A stretch of DNA of 64,000 nt from DYRB01 sp963845265 (GCA_963845265.1 CAWJRN010000010.1:1-64000); one strand, 5' to 3'; counted from the first letter of the stretch, positions 38,413 through 47,167 are shown. Notes: generated by a model from the sequence alone, not told the origin. Numbers and translations: made by a program.

Positions 38413-38856
38413 TTAAAGCGTACCGGCCTCCAAACGCAGCCTGGCCCTCAGTCGACGCCGCGCCTCAGGGTCGAGTCCGTCAGGCATGACGACCAGGCAA
38501 TAGCGACGCCAAACCGAACCACGGAAATTGAGCACCAAGAGGCGGGGACCGACAAAGCTGCTCGACCCGAGCCGCGCCGTTACCCTGGCCCCGGAGCCCA
38601 GGGTCAGTTGCCAGCCGTCGTCACCCAATAACGCCTCCCGCACGGCCCAGGGAGCCCTCGGCCAGAGGTGCGTCAGCACCGCCCAGGCGGCACTGAACCC
38701 AACCAGCAAGAGCAACAGCAAGCGCCAGGGCCAACCCAACGGCAGCGCCAGGGTCAGCGGTATGCACAGCCCGTGGGCCAGGGCGACATAGGTGGCGAGC
38801 AGAAGGGACGGACGCGGTCGAACCAAGAGGGGTGGACGACGCCGGTGCTGGGCCAT
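38413..38856 (-). CDS. YgfX-like small membrane protein (CptA family)
   Basis: The 147-residue protein has two adjacent hydrophobic helices near residues 18-62 and then a basic, beta-rich cytoplasmic domain (WQLTLGSGARVTARL, RRYCLVVMPDGLDPEARRRL). That layout matches the YgfX family, in which the protein pairs with SdhE. No sdhE gene is next to it here. The upstream gene is a split membrane-anchored protein of unknown role. Confidence 0.6.
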   Translation of the reverse strand: MAQHRRRPPLLVRPRPSLLLATYVALAHGLCIPLTLALPLGWPWRLLLLLLVGFSAAWAVLTHLWPRAPWAVREALLGDDGWQLTLGSGARVTARLGSSSFVGPRLLVLNFRGSVWRRYCLVVMPDGLDPEARRRLRARLRLEAGTL

Positions 38857-38914
38857 GGCTTGGGCCGATCAACCAAGAGCGACCCGTGGCACGGGTCGCA
38901 CCTGATGGCGCAGC

Positions 38915-39676
38915 TCACCAACGTGGCTGGTTGGGCGCGTAGCGCTGACCGGCACCAGGCGGGCCATAGGATGGATTCGGGTACCAAGGGGCCTGCCCCT
39001 GAGACCAGGAATTGGGCGGCCAGGGGCGCCCGGTTGAGGACCGTCGCTCCAGGTCGGCCTGGGCCGCCCTGCGAATGGCCTCGTACTCTGCCAGGATGCG
39101 GGCGCGCTCCTGGGCCGCTGCCCCCTGGGCTTGGTCCGGGGCTGAGGCCCGGGTCTACGCGACCGCTTGGGTCTGGTCTGCGGGTACCGTCTCTGTCACC
39201 GCCCCGGCAATGGCCCGTGCCTCCAGAGGACTGACCTGGGCCGCGAGGACCTTGGCCTCAGCCACAGGGGCAACGGCGGGGGCGACCACCGGCGCCGCCT
39301 CGGGGCTGGTAACCTTGGGGATCGACGTCGGGGCCGCGACCTGGCCCTCCGATGCATGGTCAGCAACCTGGGCCGACGGCGCACCTAAGTCCGAGGCCGG
39401 AACCCCCGTCACTCCGATGAGCGGCACCACATCGACCTCGACGACCTCGACCGCTACAGCATCGACCACCGGGACCTCCACAACGGGTGCTTCGGCGGTG
39501 GTAGCCGCCGCACCTGGGTACGCAGCGGCGTGCTGGGCCTGGGCGACATCGCCCGGGGCATCCTGCCGATGCCGCTCCACGGACAAGAGGTACAAGGCCC
39601 CCACCGCGATCACCGCGCCCCAAAGTACGATCGTCGGCCACCAACTTCCGCCCGAACGCTCGCCTGTGTCTGTCAT
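38915..39676 (-). pseudogene. membrane-anchored Ala/Val/Pro-rich protein split by an in-frame amber codon
   Basis: From the ATG at 39676 the frame encodes a short cytoplasmic start, one membrane helix (WWPTIVLWGAVIAVGALYLL) and a long Ala, Val, Pro and Glu-rich region, ending at a TAG (39155-39157) after 173 residues. Without that single codon the same frame stays open for a further 80 codons to TGA at 38915 and encodes QERARILAEYEAIRRAAQAD and a Trp/Pro/Gln-rich tail. One base change (such as CAG to TAG) would explain it. Stop-codon suppression is possible but not indicated. No named family is recognised. Confidence 0.6.
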
Positions 39677-39721
39677 GCTTGTCCTCCTGCGGACTTTCTG
39701 GTCGCGAAAGACTCCGTCGCA

Positions 39722-40489
39722 TCAACCCAATGGGGCCTTGGCGTCCGGGTCGAAGATTTCGGCGAAGGTAGCGAGCCACAGCCCCACGGCGTCGGCACAC
39801 TGGACCAGGTTGGCCTCGATTTCCGCCATGAGGATCTCGCCGTCGGCCTTGCCGGCGGCCCAGTTCACAACAAAGGCGCCGCAGGCGTAGCACAGGCCCA
39901 ACTCACGCGCGAGGGCCGCCTCGGGCATCCCGGTCATACCCACCAGATCGCAGCCGTCGCGCTCCAGCCTGACCACCTCAGCCGCCGTCTCCAGGCGCGG
40001 CCCCTGGGTCGCGGCATAGGTGCCGCCGTCCACCGGATCCAGCCCGGCGGCGCGACCGGCCGCCAACAGGGCCCGGCGCAGGTGCGCGCAATAGGGGCGG
40101 GTGAAATCGATGTGGACCACCGCCTCGCCACTCCCATCGGAATAGGTCTGCTCGCGTCCGTAGGTGTAGTCGACCAGCTGATCCGGCACCGCCAAAACAC
40201 CGGGGCCGAAGGCCGCACCGATGCCGCCGACCGCAGCCAAAGCCACCACAAACTCCGCCCCGGCCTGCTGAAGGGCCCAGAGATTGGCGCGGTAGTTCAC
40301 CTGATGCGGCGGGATGCGATGGCCGACCCCGTGACGGGGCAGGAACAGGATCTCGCGACCGGCCAGGTTGCCCGTCGCGATAGGGGCCGAGGTGGGACCA
40401 TAGGGAGTCGCGAGCGCGGGGCCCGCCGGGGCCGGTGCCCCGGCGAGGGAGTAAAACCCCGAGCCACCGATGATGGCGATCCGGCTCAT
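39722..40489 (-). CDS. S-methyl-5'-thioinosine phosphorylase (PNP/MTAP family)
   Basis: The 255-residue protein has the phosphorylase pattern: phosphate-binding GGSGFY (residues 8-13), FLPRHGVGHRIPPHQVNYRAN, the purine-site region AATQGPRLETAAEVVRLE and MTGMPEAALARELGL. Members of the MTAP branch cleave 5-methylthioadenosine or 5-methylthioinosine during polyamine and methionine salvage. The overall wording is closest to the methylthioinosine enzyme of pseudomonads, but the substrate should be checked. It precedes the amber-split gene on the same strand by 45 bases. Confidence 0.83.
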   Translation of the reverse strand: MSRIAIIGGSGFYSLAGAPAPAGPALATPYGPTSAPIATGNLAGREILFLPRHGVGHRIPPHQVNYRANLWALQQAGAEFVVALAAVGGIGAAFGPGVLAVPDQLVDYTYGREQTYSDGSGEAVVHIDFTRPYCAHLRRALLAAGRAAGLDPVDGGTYAATQGPRLETAAEVVRLERDGCDLVGMTGMPEAALARELGLCYACGAFVVNWAAGKADGEILMAEIEANLVQCADAVGLWLATFAEIFDPDAKAPLG

Positions 40490-40665
40490 GCGTCAACTCC
40501 CCTGGCAATCGAGGGGACGAAGTGTACTGGAGGGGGCGGCAAATCCAAACCCGGGATAAGGACCATTGATCGAACCCTGAACATCATGCGCGAGGCGGAG
40601 CGCGTCTCGCCACCTCAGCCCCCCGCCCTGCCATGGGGCAACGGCTGGACGGAAGGGCAAAACAG

Positions 40666-40701
40666 CAGGGGCCGACACCGCCGCGGCGGTGTCGGCCCCT
40701 G
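40666..40701 (-). terminator. perfect 36-bp palindrome, likely transcription terminator
   Basis: CAGGGGCCGACACCGCCG is immediately followed by its exact reverse complement CGGCGGTGTCGGCCCCTG (18-bp stem, no loop). On the minus strand the stem is followed by CTGTTTTGCC, a short T-run, so it would serve as the terminator of the hemerythrin gene whose stop is about 30 bases away. No other gene lies in the gap up to 40489. Confidence 0.55.
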
Positions 40702-40732
40702 TGGAGCTGCCCCTTCTCGCTGGGCGCCGCGA

Positions 40733-41179
40733 TCAACCGGTGCGGGTCTCCTGAAACATACCGATCTCGACCAGCTTGGGGAACAACACCTGCTCCTCAC
40801 GATCCATGCGCTGGGTCAGCATATCGAAGACCTCGCGGGTCTCCTCCACGAAGCCTTCGGTGAAGTTGAACTCGCAGTCCTTCAGCCATTTTTTGTAGTA
40901 GTCGTCGAAGACCTTGCGCAGGGGCTTCTCGCCGCTGATGAAGCCCCAGGCAATGGACTTGACCCTTGGGTCCTCGTGGATGAGCAGGCTCGGATAGATG
41001 CTGCGGTCCTCGTCGGCCAGGTGCTTCTTCACCTTGTCGCCCAGGTCGCACAGCAACTCGTAGGCAGTCTTGGCGTTCGGCCGAACCTTGAGGTGCTCCG
41101 GGGTCATGATCGACTGAAGGTCTTCGATCATCTGACGCAGCTCCGCGTGGGTGCTCTCGTACTCTTTCATCGTCTGCAT
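40733..41179 (-). CDS. hemerythrin-domain protein
   Basis: The 148-residue four-helix protein shows the bacterial hemerythrin-like spacing of iron ligands: YESTHAELRQMIEDL near the start, KKHLADEDRSIYPSLL in the second helix and DREEQVLFPKLVEIG near the end. Such proteins bind a di-iron center and may sense or store oxygen or handle nitric oxide. The ATG at 41179 follows GAGGGTGG. The stop is followed by a strong terminator palindrome, so this appears to be a single-gene unit. Confidence 0.8.
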   Translation of the reverse strand: MQTMKEYESTHAELRQMIEDLQSIMTPEHLKVRPNAKTAYELLCDLGDKVKKHLADEDRSIYPSLLIHEDPRVKSIAWGFISGEKPLRKVFDDYYKKWLKDCEFNFTEGFVEETREVFDMLTQRMDREEQVLFPKLVEIGMFQETRTG

Positions 41180-41404
41180 GGTTCCACCCTCGTCTAATTC
41201 TCGTCGTAGCCAGCGGTCCCGTCGTGAGCGGGGCTGGAATCTTGGGTACGGGGACGCGATTGTCACTGCGGCGGTGACCGGAAGGGGTCTGGCGTGCGCC
41301 GGGTACTCGCGTGGCGTCGCCGCATGGTCGCTTGTTTAGCGCAAAGCCACGCCCGGTGTCAAAAAGAGATTGGTTATATTCTTCAATGGCATAGGATCAC
41401 CCTC

Positions 41405-41968
41405 CTAGCCACGAACGTCCTCGTCGGCGACCGCGTAGATACCCTGGACATTGCGAAAGTAGTGCTTGTAGTCCAGGCCGTAGCCGATCAGGTATCGGTC
41501 CGGGACCCGGACCCCGACGAAGTCGGGGGCAAGATCCAGGTCACGGGGCCGGAGCTTCTCCACCAGCACCGCGCTCTGGACGCTGGCCGCGCCGTCCTCC
41601 CGACAGGCCCGCTGGATGCAGTCCAGGGTCACACCTGCGTCGAAGATGTCGTCCACCACCAGGACATGCTCGCCGCGGATGGCCGCGCTTGGCCGATGGC
41701 GCCACTCCAGTTCCCCGCCGCTGGTAGTCCCCTGGTAACGGGTCGCATGGACATAATCCAGACGCAGGGGAAACCCCAGGCGCGGCAGCAGGCGCCCGAC
41801 GGCGACGACGGCCCCAGTCATGACGCACAGCACCAATGGGTCCTTGTCCCCTAGGGCGGCATCGATCTCGCCGGCCATGCGATCCAGGGCGAGCTCCATG
41901 TCGGCGGCGGAGACCAGCAGCTCTGCCCGAGCGGCGATGGCGTCATAGTCTTGGCGGGCGAGCTTCAT
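41405..41968 (-). CDS. hpt: hypoxanthine-guanine phosphoribosyltransferase
   Basis: The 187-residue protein has the type I phosphoribosyltransferase core with the PRPP loop VLVVDDIFDAGVTLDCI and the flexible loop YVHATRYQGTTSGG. It converts hypoxanthine or guanine with PRPP to IMP or GMP. The C-terminus RVPDRYLIGYGLDYKHYFRN is typical of Hpt. Its ATG overlaps the nagZ stop by 4 bases, and the same nagZ-hpt pairing is seen in other gammaproteobacteria. Confidence 0.9.
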   Translation of the reverse strand: MKLARQDYDAIAARAELLVSAADMELALDRMAGEIDAALGDKDPLVLCVMTGAVVAVGRLLPRLGFPLRLDYVHATRYQGTTSGGELEWRHRPSAAIRGEHVLVVDDIFDAGVTLDCIQRACREDGAASVQSAVLVEKLRPRDLDLAPDFVGVRVPDRYLIGYGLDYKHYFRNVQGIYAVADEDVRG

Positions 41969-43050
41969 ACGGCAGTCCTCGGGTCTTTCGGGGCCGTCGG
42001 GTCGCCCAGATCCAGATCCAGGGACGCCAACTCCTCCAGGGCGCCCACCTCGCGCTGGGCCAGTTGGTACTTGGGGTTCAGGTGCAAGGCGTCGGTCCCC
42101 TCCGGGCCCCGTCCGTGCATCCGCAGCAGCCGCAACAGGGCGGCCGGGTCGTCGTGGTCGTGTAGGGCGCCGACGGTCTCGACCGCGGCCGGTCGGTTGT
42201 TGCAGATCAGGAGCACATCGCAACCCGCATCGAGGGCGGCGCGGGCCCGCTCGCGATAGTCGCCACCCGCCCCGGCGGCGGCCATGTTGAGGTCATCACT
42301 GAAGACCACGCCCTGAAAACCAAGCTGCCCGCGCAGCACATCCCCGAGCCAATAGCGTGAGAAACCCGCCGGGTAGGGGTCGATCTGCGCATAGACCACA
42401 TGGGCGGGCATAATCGCCTCCAGTCCATGGTCGATGAGCCGCGCGAAGGGGACCAGGTCCTCGATGGTCAGGTCCCCCAGGGGCCGCAGGTCCACCGGCA
42501 GTTCCTCATGGGAGTCCGCCGCGATGCCCCCATGACCTGGAAAGTGCTTGCCTACCGCGGCCATGCCCGCCGCATGCACACCCGCCGTCCAGGCGATGGC
42601 CAGATCGCTCACCGCGTTGACCCCGTGGGCGAAGGCCCGATCTCCGATGACCCTGCTCACGCCACGGTCTAGGTCGAGCACCGGTGCGAAGCTGAAGTCC
42701 ACCCCCACGGCGCGCAACTCCGCGGCCATGAGCCAACCGATGCGCTCCGCCGCCTGGCGGGCGCGCTGGGGCTGGTGGCGATGCAGGGCCCCGAAGCGCC
42801 CCGCCGGCGGCAAGCGGGTGAAGCCGGTGCGGAAACGCTGCACCCGCCCGCCCTCCTGGTCCACCCCAATCAGCAGGCGTGGCTCCCGCAGACCGTGAAT
42901 CGCCCGGGTGAGGGCCGCCAATTGGGCCGGACTCTCATAGTTTCGGGCAAACAGAATGACCCCGCCGACAGCCGGATGGCGCAGCAGCTCGCGATCCTCC
43001 GGGGTCAGCTCGGTCCCGTCGATATCCAGCATCACGGGACCTAGGGACAT
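41965..43050 (-). CDS. nagZ: beta-N-acetylhexosaminidase NagZ
   Basis: The 361-residue glycoside hydrolase family 3 enzyme removes N-acetylglucosamine from anhydromuropeptides in peptidoglycan recycling. It carries the family signature KHFPGHGGIAADSHEELP with the catalytic His-Asp region, LLIGVDQEGGRVQR and VVFSDDLNMAAAG. The ATG at 43050 gives MSLGPVMLDIDGTELT, the usual NagZ start. It overlaps hpt by 4 bases and follows the permease pair at 172 bases on the same strand. Confidence 0.93.
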   Translation of the reverse strand: MSLGPVMLDIDGTELTPEDRELLRHPAVGGVILFARNYESPAQLAALTRAIHGLREPRLLIGVDQEGGRVQRFRTGFTRLPPAGRFGALHRHQPQRARQAAERIGWLMAAELRAVGVDFSFAPVLDLDRGVSRVIGDRAFAHGVNAVSDLAIAWTAGVHAAGMAAVGKHFPGHGGIAADSHEELPVDLRPLGDLTIEDLVPFARLIDHGLEAIMPAHVVYAQIDPYPAGFSRYWLGDVLRGQLGFQGVVFSDDLNMAAAGAGGDYRERARAALDAGCDVLLICNNRPAAVETVGALHDHDDPAALLRLLRMHGRGPEGTDALHLNPKYQLAQREVGALEELASLDLDLGDPTAPKDPRTAV

Positions 43051-43222
43051 AGGACGACCCCGCCCGAGAGACTGCTCGCCCCACGCCCAGTACCTGCTTG
43101 CATAACCCACCCCGACTCCGCATTGAACTGACCGGTTTGTACCATAGCCGCTCCGGACTGTCCCCCTGCCCGCAGGCCAACCAGGCCAACACCCGGACCG
43201 AACCAGCATCGACGCAGGGCGA

Positions 43223-44074
43223 TCAGGGACCGGCGAGGCGCACGTCCAGGCGATCTCTCAGGGCATCCCCGAGCAGATTGACGGACAGTACCACCAGGAC
43301 GATCGCAAGCCCTGGGGCCAGGACCAGGTGTGGGGCGACCAGCATGTAACCTACCCCGTCGCGGATCATGCCGCCCCAGGACGCCTGGGGGGGCTGCACC
43401 CCCAGCCCCAAAAAGGACAGCCCAGCCTCGGCCACCACCGCCGCTGCGACGCCGAAGGTCGCCTCCACCACCAGCGGGGCCAAGGCCAAGGGCAGCAAGT
43501 GCCGCCACAGGATGCGCCAGTGGCCCGCCCCCAAGGCCCGGGCCGCGGCCACATGATCACGTCGCTTGAGGGTCAGGACCTGGGCGCGGGCGAGCCTGGC
43601 ATAACCCACCCAGCCCACCACTGCCAGTGCGACGATGACATTGTCCAACCCTGGGCCCAGGACGCCCGCCAGGGCGATGGCCAGGAGTATCCCCGGGAAG
43701 GCGAGAAAGACGTCCACGAGCCGCACCAGGGCCAGATCCACCCAGCCACCGGCCAGACCCGCCGCGGCCCCCACCAGGGTCCCCAGGGCCGCGGACAGGG
43801 CTACCACCCCGATGCCCACCAGAAACGAGGTACGCGCCCCCAGCAGCAGGCGGTCGAGCACGGGCCGGCCCAGGTCGTCGCAGCCGAGCAAGGCGCCGGC
43901 ATCGGTGCCGGGCGGGGCAAGGATGGCCGGCAGGTTCACCGCATCAGGGTTCAGGGGCAGCCAGGGCCCAATCAAGGCGACCAGGGCCCAGAGACCCAGC
44001 ACACCAAGCGACAGTATGCGGAGCGCACCCGGCACCAGGTCAGCCCCCGCGAATACGCGGATCGATCCAGGCAT
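43223..44074 (-). CDS. ABC transporter permease, DppC/OppC type
   Basis: The 283-residue membrane protein is the second permease of a peptide/nickel-type ABC importer: the DppC features LLGCDDLGRPVLDRLLLGAR and the EAA loop HVAAARALGAGHWRILWRHL are present, with AGLSFLGLGVQPPQASWG near the end. The ATG at 44074 overlaps the dppB-like gene by 35 bases; a GTG just after the dppB stop (VPGALRILSLG) is an alternative start. The permease pair has no ATPase or binding-protein gene in the window. Confidence 0.85.
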   Translation of the reverse strand: MPGSIRVFAGADLVPGALRILSLGVLGLWALVALIGPWLPLNPDAVNLPAILAPPGTDAGALLGCDDLGRPVLDRLLLGARTSFLVGIGVVALSAALGTLVGAAAGLAGGWVDLALVRLVDVFLAFPGILLAIALAGVLGPGLDNVIVALAVVGWVGYARLARAQVLTLKRRDHVAAARALGAGHWRILWRHLLPLALAPLVVEATFGVAAAVVAEAGLSFLGLGVQPPQASWGGMIRDGVGYMLVAPHLVLAPGLAIVLVVLSVNLLGDALRDRLDVRLAGP

Positions 44075-44960
44075 AGACCAGGTCGGTGGCCGTGTTGACC
44101 AGGACATAGGCGAGGCTCACCACGAGCACGCACCCCTGTAACACCGGGTAGTCGCGGCCCTGGATCGCCTCGACCAGCAGGCTACCAAGCCCGGGCCACG
44201 CAAAGACCGTCTCAGTGATCACGGCTCCGCCGAGCAGGCCGCCAAGCTGGAGCCCCACCAGGGTGAGGACCGGCAACCAGGCGTTGCGCAGGGCATGGCC
44301 CCAGAGCACCGCCGCGGGGGACAGCCCCTTGGCGCGGGCCGTGCGCACATAGTCCTCCCCCAGAACCTCCAGCACGCTGCTGCGCACCATGCGCGCCAGG
44401 ATGGCGGCCAGGGAGGTACCCAGGGTGATGGCCGGGAGGATCAGGCTCGCCGGACCCTCGCGCCCGCTCACCGGGGTCCAGCCCAACCAAAGCGAGAAGA
44501 CCAGGATCAGCATGGGCCCCAGCCAGAAGTTGGGGATGGAACTGCCGAGCAGGGAAAAGCCCATGGCCGCCCCATCGATGGCCCGGCCACGCCCGCAGGC
44601 GGCCAACACCCCCAGAGGTACGGCGAGCAGCAGGGCCAGGGTCAGGGCGACACCGGCCAGGATCAGGGTCGCCGGCAGGCGCTCCGCCAGCAGGTCCGCC
44701 ACCGGGCGCTGGTAGACAAAGGACTGACCCAGGTCCAAGCGCACCAGACCTCCGAGGTAATCCAGGTATTGGCGGCCCAGGGGGCGGTCCAGGCCCAGGG
44801 CCGCGGCTAGGGCGGTGCGATCCGCCGGGCGCGCGCCCTCCCCCAGCATCGCCTCCACCGGATCGCCGGGCACCAGGTGGACGAGCAGAAAAACCAGGGT
44901 ACAGACCCCCAGCACCACTAGGACCGCAGCCCCGAGGCGACTGATCAGTGCGTCAATCAA
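44040..44960 (-). CDS. ABC transporter permease, DppB/OppB type
   Basis: The 306-residue membrane protein has the DppB family pattern: VLGVCTLVFLLVHLVPGDPV at the N-terminus, six membrane helices, and the EAA cytoplasmic loop EDYVRTARAKGLSPAAVLWG that contacts the ATPase. It imports peptides, nickel or murein peptides when joined to an ATPase and a binding protein. It overlaps the L,D-transpeptidase gene by 8 bases, so the three genes are translationally coupled. Confidence 0.87.
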   Translation of the reverse strand: MIDALISRLGAAVLVVLGVCTLVFLLVHLVPGDPVEAMLGEGARPADRTALAAALGLDRPLGRQYLDYLGGLVRLDLGQSFVYQRPVADLLAERLPATLILAGVALTLALLLAVPLGVLAACGRGRAIDGAAMGFSLLGSSIPNFWLGPMLILVFSLWLGWTPVSGREGPASLILPAITLGTSLAAILARMVRSSVLEVLGEDYVRTARAKGLSPAAVLWGHALRNAWLPVLTLVGLQLGGLLGGAVITETVFAWPGLGSLLVEAIQGRDYPVLQGCVLVVSLAYVLVNTATDLVYAWIDPRIRGG

Positions 44961-45489
44961 GATTGCCCTCCCCCGCTTGGCAAGTCACCGCCCCGTCCAT
45001 GATCTCCACCAGGGTCCCATTGGCAACCTGGTCAAACAGCTCGATCAGGTCGGCGTTGCGCATGCGGACACAGCCGTGGGAGCGCGGCACACCCATGGGT
45101 TCGATATCCGGGCAGCCGTGGATGTAAATGAATCGGCGCAGGGTGTCCTGGTCGCCACCCCGATTCCGCCCGGGCTCCAGCCCCGTCAGCCAGAGGATTC
45201 GGGTGAGTATCCAGTCGCGCTCCGGAAACCGAGCGGCGAGGTCCGGACCATAGACCTCCCCCGTGAGCCGTCGCCCGACAAACACCGTCCCCACCGGACA
45301 GCCGGCACCAATACGCAACCGCACCCGATGCATGCCACGCGGGGTACAGCCGCTGTCCCAGGCCTCCCCGGCACCGGCCAGCCCAGTGGAGACCGGGTAG
45401 CGGCGCAACGAGACCCCTGCCTCTAGAAGATCCAGGGTCTGGGTCGCCAGGTCGACCCGCAGGGACTTCGGCAAGGGTTGGATGTGCAT
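44953..45489 (-). CDS. L,D-transpeptidase (YkuD domain)
   Basis: The product, about 178 residues, has the YkuD catalytic motif: RRFIYIHGCPDIEPMG with the His, then SHGCVRMRNADLIEL with the catalytic Cys in SHGCVRM. It lacks an obvious signal peptide, so it may be a cytoplasmic or non-classically exported L,D-transpeptidase or carboxypeptidase-like enzyme; many single-domain cases of this type act in peptidoglycan remodelling. The ATG at 45489 is spaced well from AAGGG; an ATG at 45498 is also possible. It overlaps the permease gene. Confidence 0.85.
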   Translation of the reverse strand: MHIQPLPKSLRVDLATQTLDLLEAGVSLRRYPVSTGLAGAGEAWDSGCTPRGMHRVRLRIGAGCPVGTVFVGRRLTGEVYGPDLAARFPERDWILTRILWLTGLEPGRNRGGDQDTLRRFIYIHGCPDIEPMGVPRSHGCVRMRNADLIELFDQVANGTLVEIMDGAVTCQAGEGNLD

Positions 45490-45838
45490 TGGAGTCATTA
45501 CCCTTAATAGTGGGTCGCAAGCCCTCAACATCTCCCTCTCGTAGGGAAGTTGGCCATCGTGAGGTGCGAAGCGGCAAGTCCGCTGAGATCTAGCTAGCCG
45601 CCATTTTTCCCCAGCCCTAATACACAGAGCAAGCGGGATGTGTGGGGCACCCCGGACGCGGCCGGGTCGGGAAAGATCCAATGAATACGGCGTGCCGCAC
45701 CGGGAAAGTCGCGGCAGGGTTCCGCAGCGGCGTTGTCAGAAACGGTAACGACGAGTTACCGGTGCACAGCACCAAGATACGGTTTTGGGCCCTGTCCGTC
45801 CCCTAAGGGACCGAAAGGGACCGATGTCCGTCCGCCTC
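45490..45838. other. intergenic region without a supported gene
   Basis: About 350 bases have no convincing gene. A short mirror, GTCCCCTAAGGGACCGAAAG with GGGACC, lies near 45798-45823. The rest shows no recognised feature. Confidence 0.4.
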
Positions 45839-46156
45839 TTACCGCATGGCGACGCGGATCCCTCGTCGTTCCGGATAAAGGGCGAGGTGGTCACGCACCC
45901 GGCAAAAGATGCCGTAGTGCTGGTTGACGTCGCCGATGACATCAAAATGCGGGGCGGAGCGCGTCTCCTGCAGCATGCGCCAGGTATTCCGGCACACCGG
46001 GAAGACCCGCCCGGCCTCGATGGCATGGTGTTTGTCCAGGACGAGTCGCTGGTCGTGCCCGGCGATACCGCCGTGGTAAACCACCGCCTGGCCGTGGTCC
46101 TTGCAGTCCAGTTCCAGCCCGTCCAGCCGGTAGGTGGTGGAATAGAAGCCGACGCC
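45839..46156 (-). pseudogene. C-terminal fragment of an arsenite/thiol-type methyltransferase
   Basis: The frame ending at 45839 encodes YSTTYRLDGLELDCKDHGQA, VVYHGGIAGHDQRLVLDKHH and VFPVCRNTWRMLQETRSAPH, ending FDVIGDVNQHYGIFCRVRD. This order (a short VYxG-x-IxGHx block, a DKHHxIExGxVFPVC block and a FDVIGD end) is that of the C-terminal domain of ArsM-like SAM methyltransferases. The N-terminal SAM-binding domain is missing upstream, so it is a remnant. It sits among other gene scraps near the exosortase locus. Confidence 0.55.
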
Positions 46157-46603
46157 CTGCGGTCTACGGCGCCTTCCAGAACCGGACCTGCCGAGTGGCG
46201 GCTGTAGCATCCTCGCCGACACCCCCGATACCCCCGCCCGGAGGCCTGTCCAGCTTCCCAGACAGGGCTGCCATCGCTTCCGATCGATCGCCGCCAAAAA
46301 CGATAACGATTCTCACCCGTAAGCCATTGTCACACGTCGAATTTTCTTGTAGCCTTGAAGCCGAAATTAACTTTAAAGGAGCATATGCCGCAGTCCATCA
46401 GGTGCAGGGGGCTCGACCGTCCGGGCTGAGAGGGAGCCTTGCGGGAACGTGGGTCACCACTGGAGGGCTAATCAGGCACTACAGTGGAAACACCGACCGA
46501 CCCTGGTATCCGACCAAGTTGGCGCCCACCGTATCTCTACCCGACGCCTTGGGGAAGGAGGCTTATGGGTAATCTAGCAAGTGCACAAAGGGGAATATAT
46601 GGC
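46157..46603. other. intergenic region upstream of the exosortase locus
   Basis: No gene is supported in about 450 bases. A Fur-box-like stretch at 46298-46315 is described separately. AAGGGG at 46588-46593 is the ribosome binding site of the next gene. GGGCTGAGAGGGAGCC near 46426 recalls a riboswitch core but does not extend into one. Confidence 0.4.
46298..46315. promoter_or_regulatory. Fur-box-like sequence
   Basis: AAACGATAACGATTCTCA resembles the iron-regulator operator GATAATGATTATCATTATC with several matching positions, about 290 bases before the exosortase substrate gene. It could also be the leftover operator of a lost gene. Seen once only. Confidence 0.3.
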
Positions 46604-47167
46604 ATGATCAAGAAATCGCTGATTTTTGCGTTCGGGTTAGTCTACAGTCTGGTGGCTTTTGCCGATTTTTCAGGGCAGACAATCACGGTGGATTATGTGC
46701 TGGCTACGGAGCCAGCTGAAGACCCGTTGACGGTCGTCGCCCAACCCGGCACCACCCCCGCTTCGTTACTCGTGCCGGGCAATGCCGACTTCAATTTTGA
46801 CGGTAATGTGAATTGCAACATAGCTATTACCGCCACCCAAATCACAATCGGTAGCTGTGACTTCGAGTCTTTCGGTAGCGCGGGCGGCGTAACCTTTAAC
46901 GGTTTTAGGTTCACGCAGAATGCCGCCGCCCCGGATATTACCGGCGCAACGCCTAGCGGGTCCGTAACAGCCGTCACAGGGAACGCGGACAGCATCGCCG
47001 TCAACCTGATCAATCAGGATTTACAGACTGGAACGGCAGTGCTCGACGTCACCTTCGCTGCACCTGTCGTCAACACGTCGCCAGTACCCGTCCTGGCCCC
47101 CCTCGGACTTTGGCTGTTCGGGCTCTTGATCGCCGGGGTTTCTTACCGGGCGCATCGACGCCGATAG
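46604..47167 (+). CDS. exported protein with PEP-CTERM/IPTL-like sorting tail (probable XrtH substrate)
   Basis: The 187-residue protein has a signal peptide (MIKKSLIFAFGLVYSLVAFA, cleaved after about residue 20) and a beta-rich domain (FNFDGNVNCNIAITATQITI). Its C-terminal end is a tripartite sorting signal: a short proline motif (NTSPVPVLAPLGLW), a hydrophobic helix (LWLFGLLIAGVSY) and a basic tail (RAHRRR). This is the shape recognised by exosortases; the VPVLAPLGLW motif is like IPTL-CTERM. An exosortase gene follows 520 bases downstream. The body of the protein is of unknown function. Confidence 0.75.
   Translation: MIKKSLIFAFGLVYSLVAFADFSGQTITVDYVLATEPAEDPLTVVAQPGTTPASLLVPGNADFNFDGNVNCNIAITATQITIGSCDFESFGSAGGVTFNGFRFTQNAAAPDITGATPSGSVTAVTGNADSIAVNLINQDLQTGTAVLDVTFAAPVVNTSPVPVLAPLGLWLFGLLIAGVSYRAHRRR

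Noticed and set aside
46410..46460. Possible TPP riboswitch (GGGCTGAGAGGGAGCC core)
   Set aside because: The core CTGAGA is present but the second conserved part (ACCTGATC-GG-TAATGCC) is missing and the downstream gene is unrelated to thiamine.
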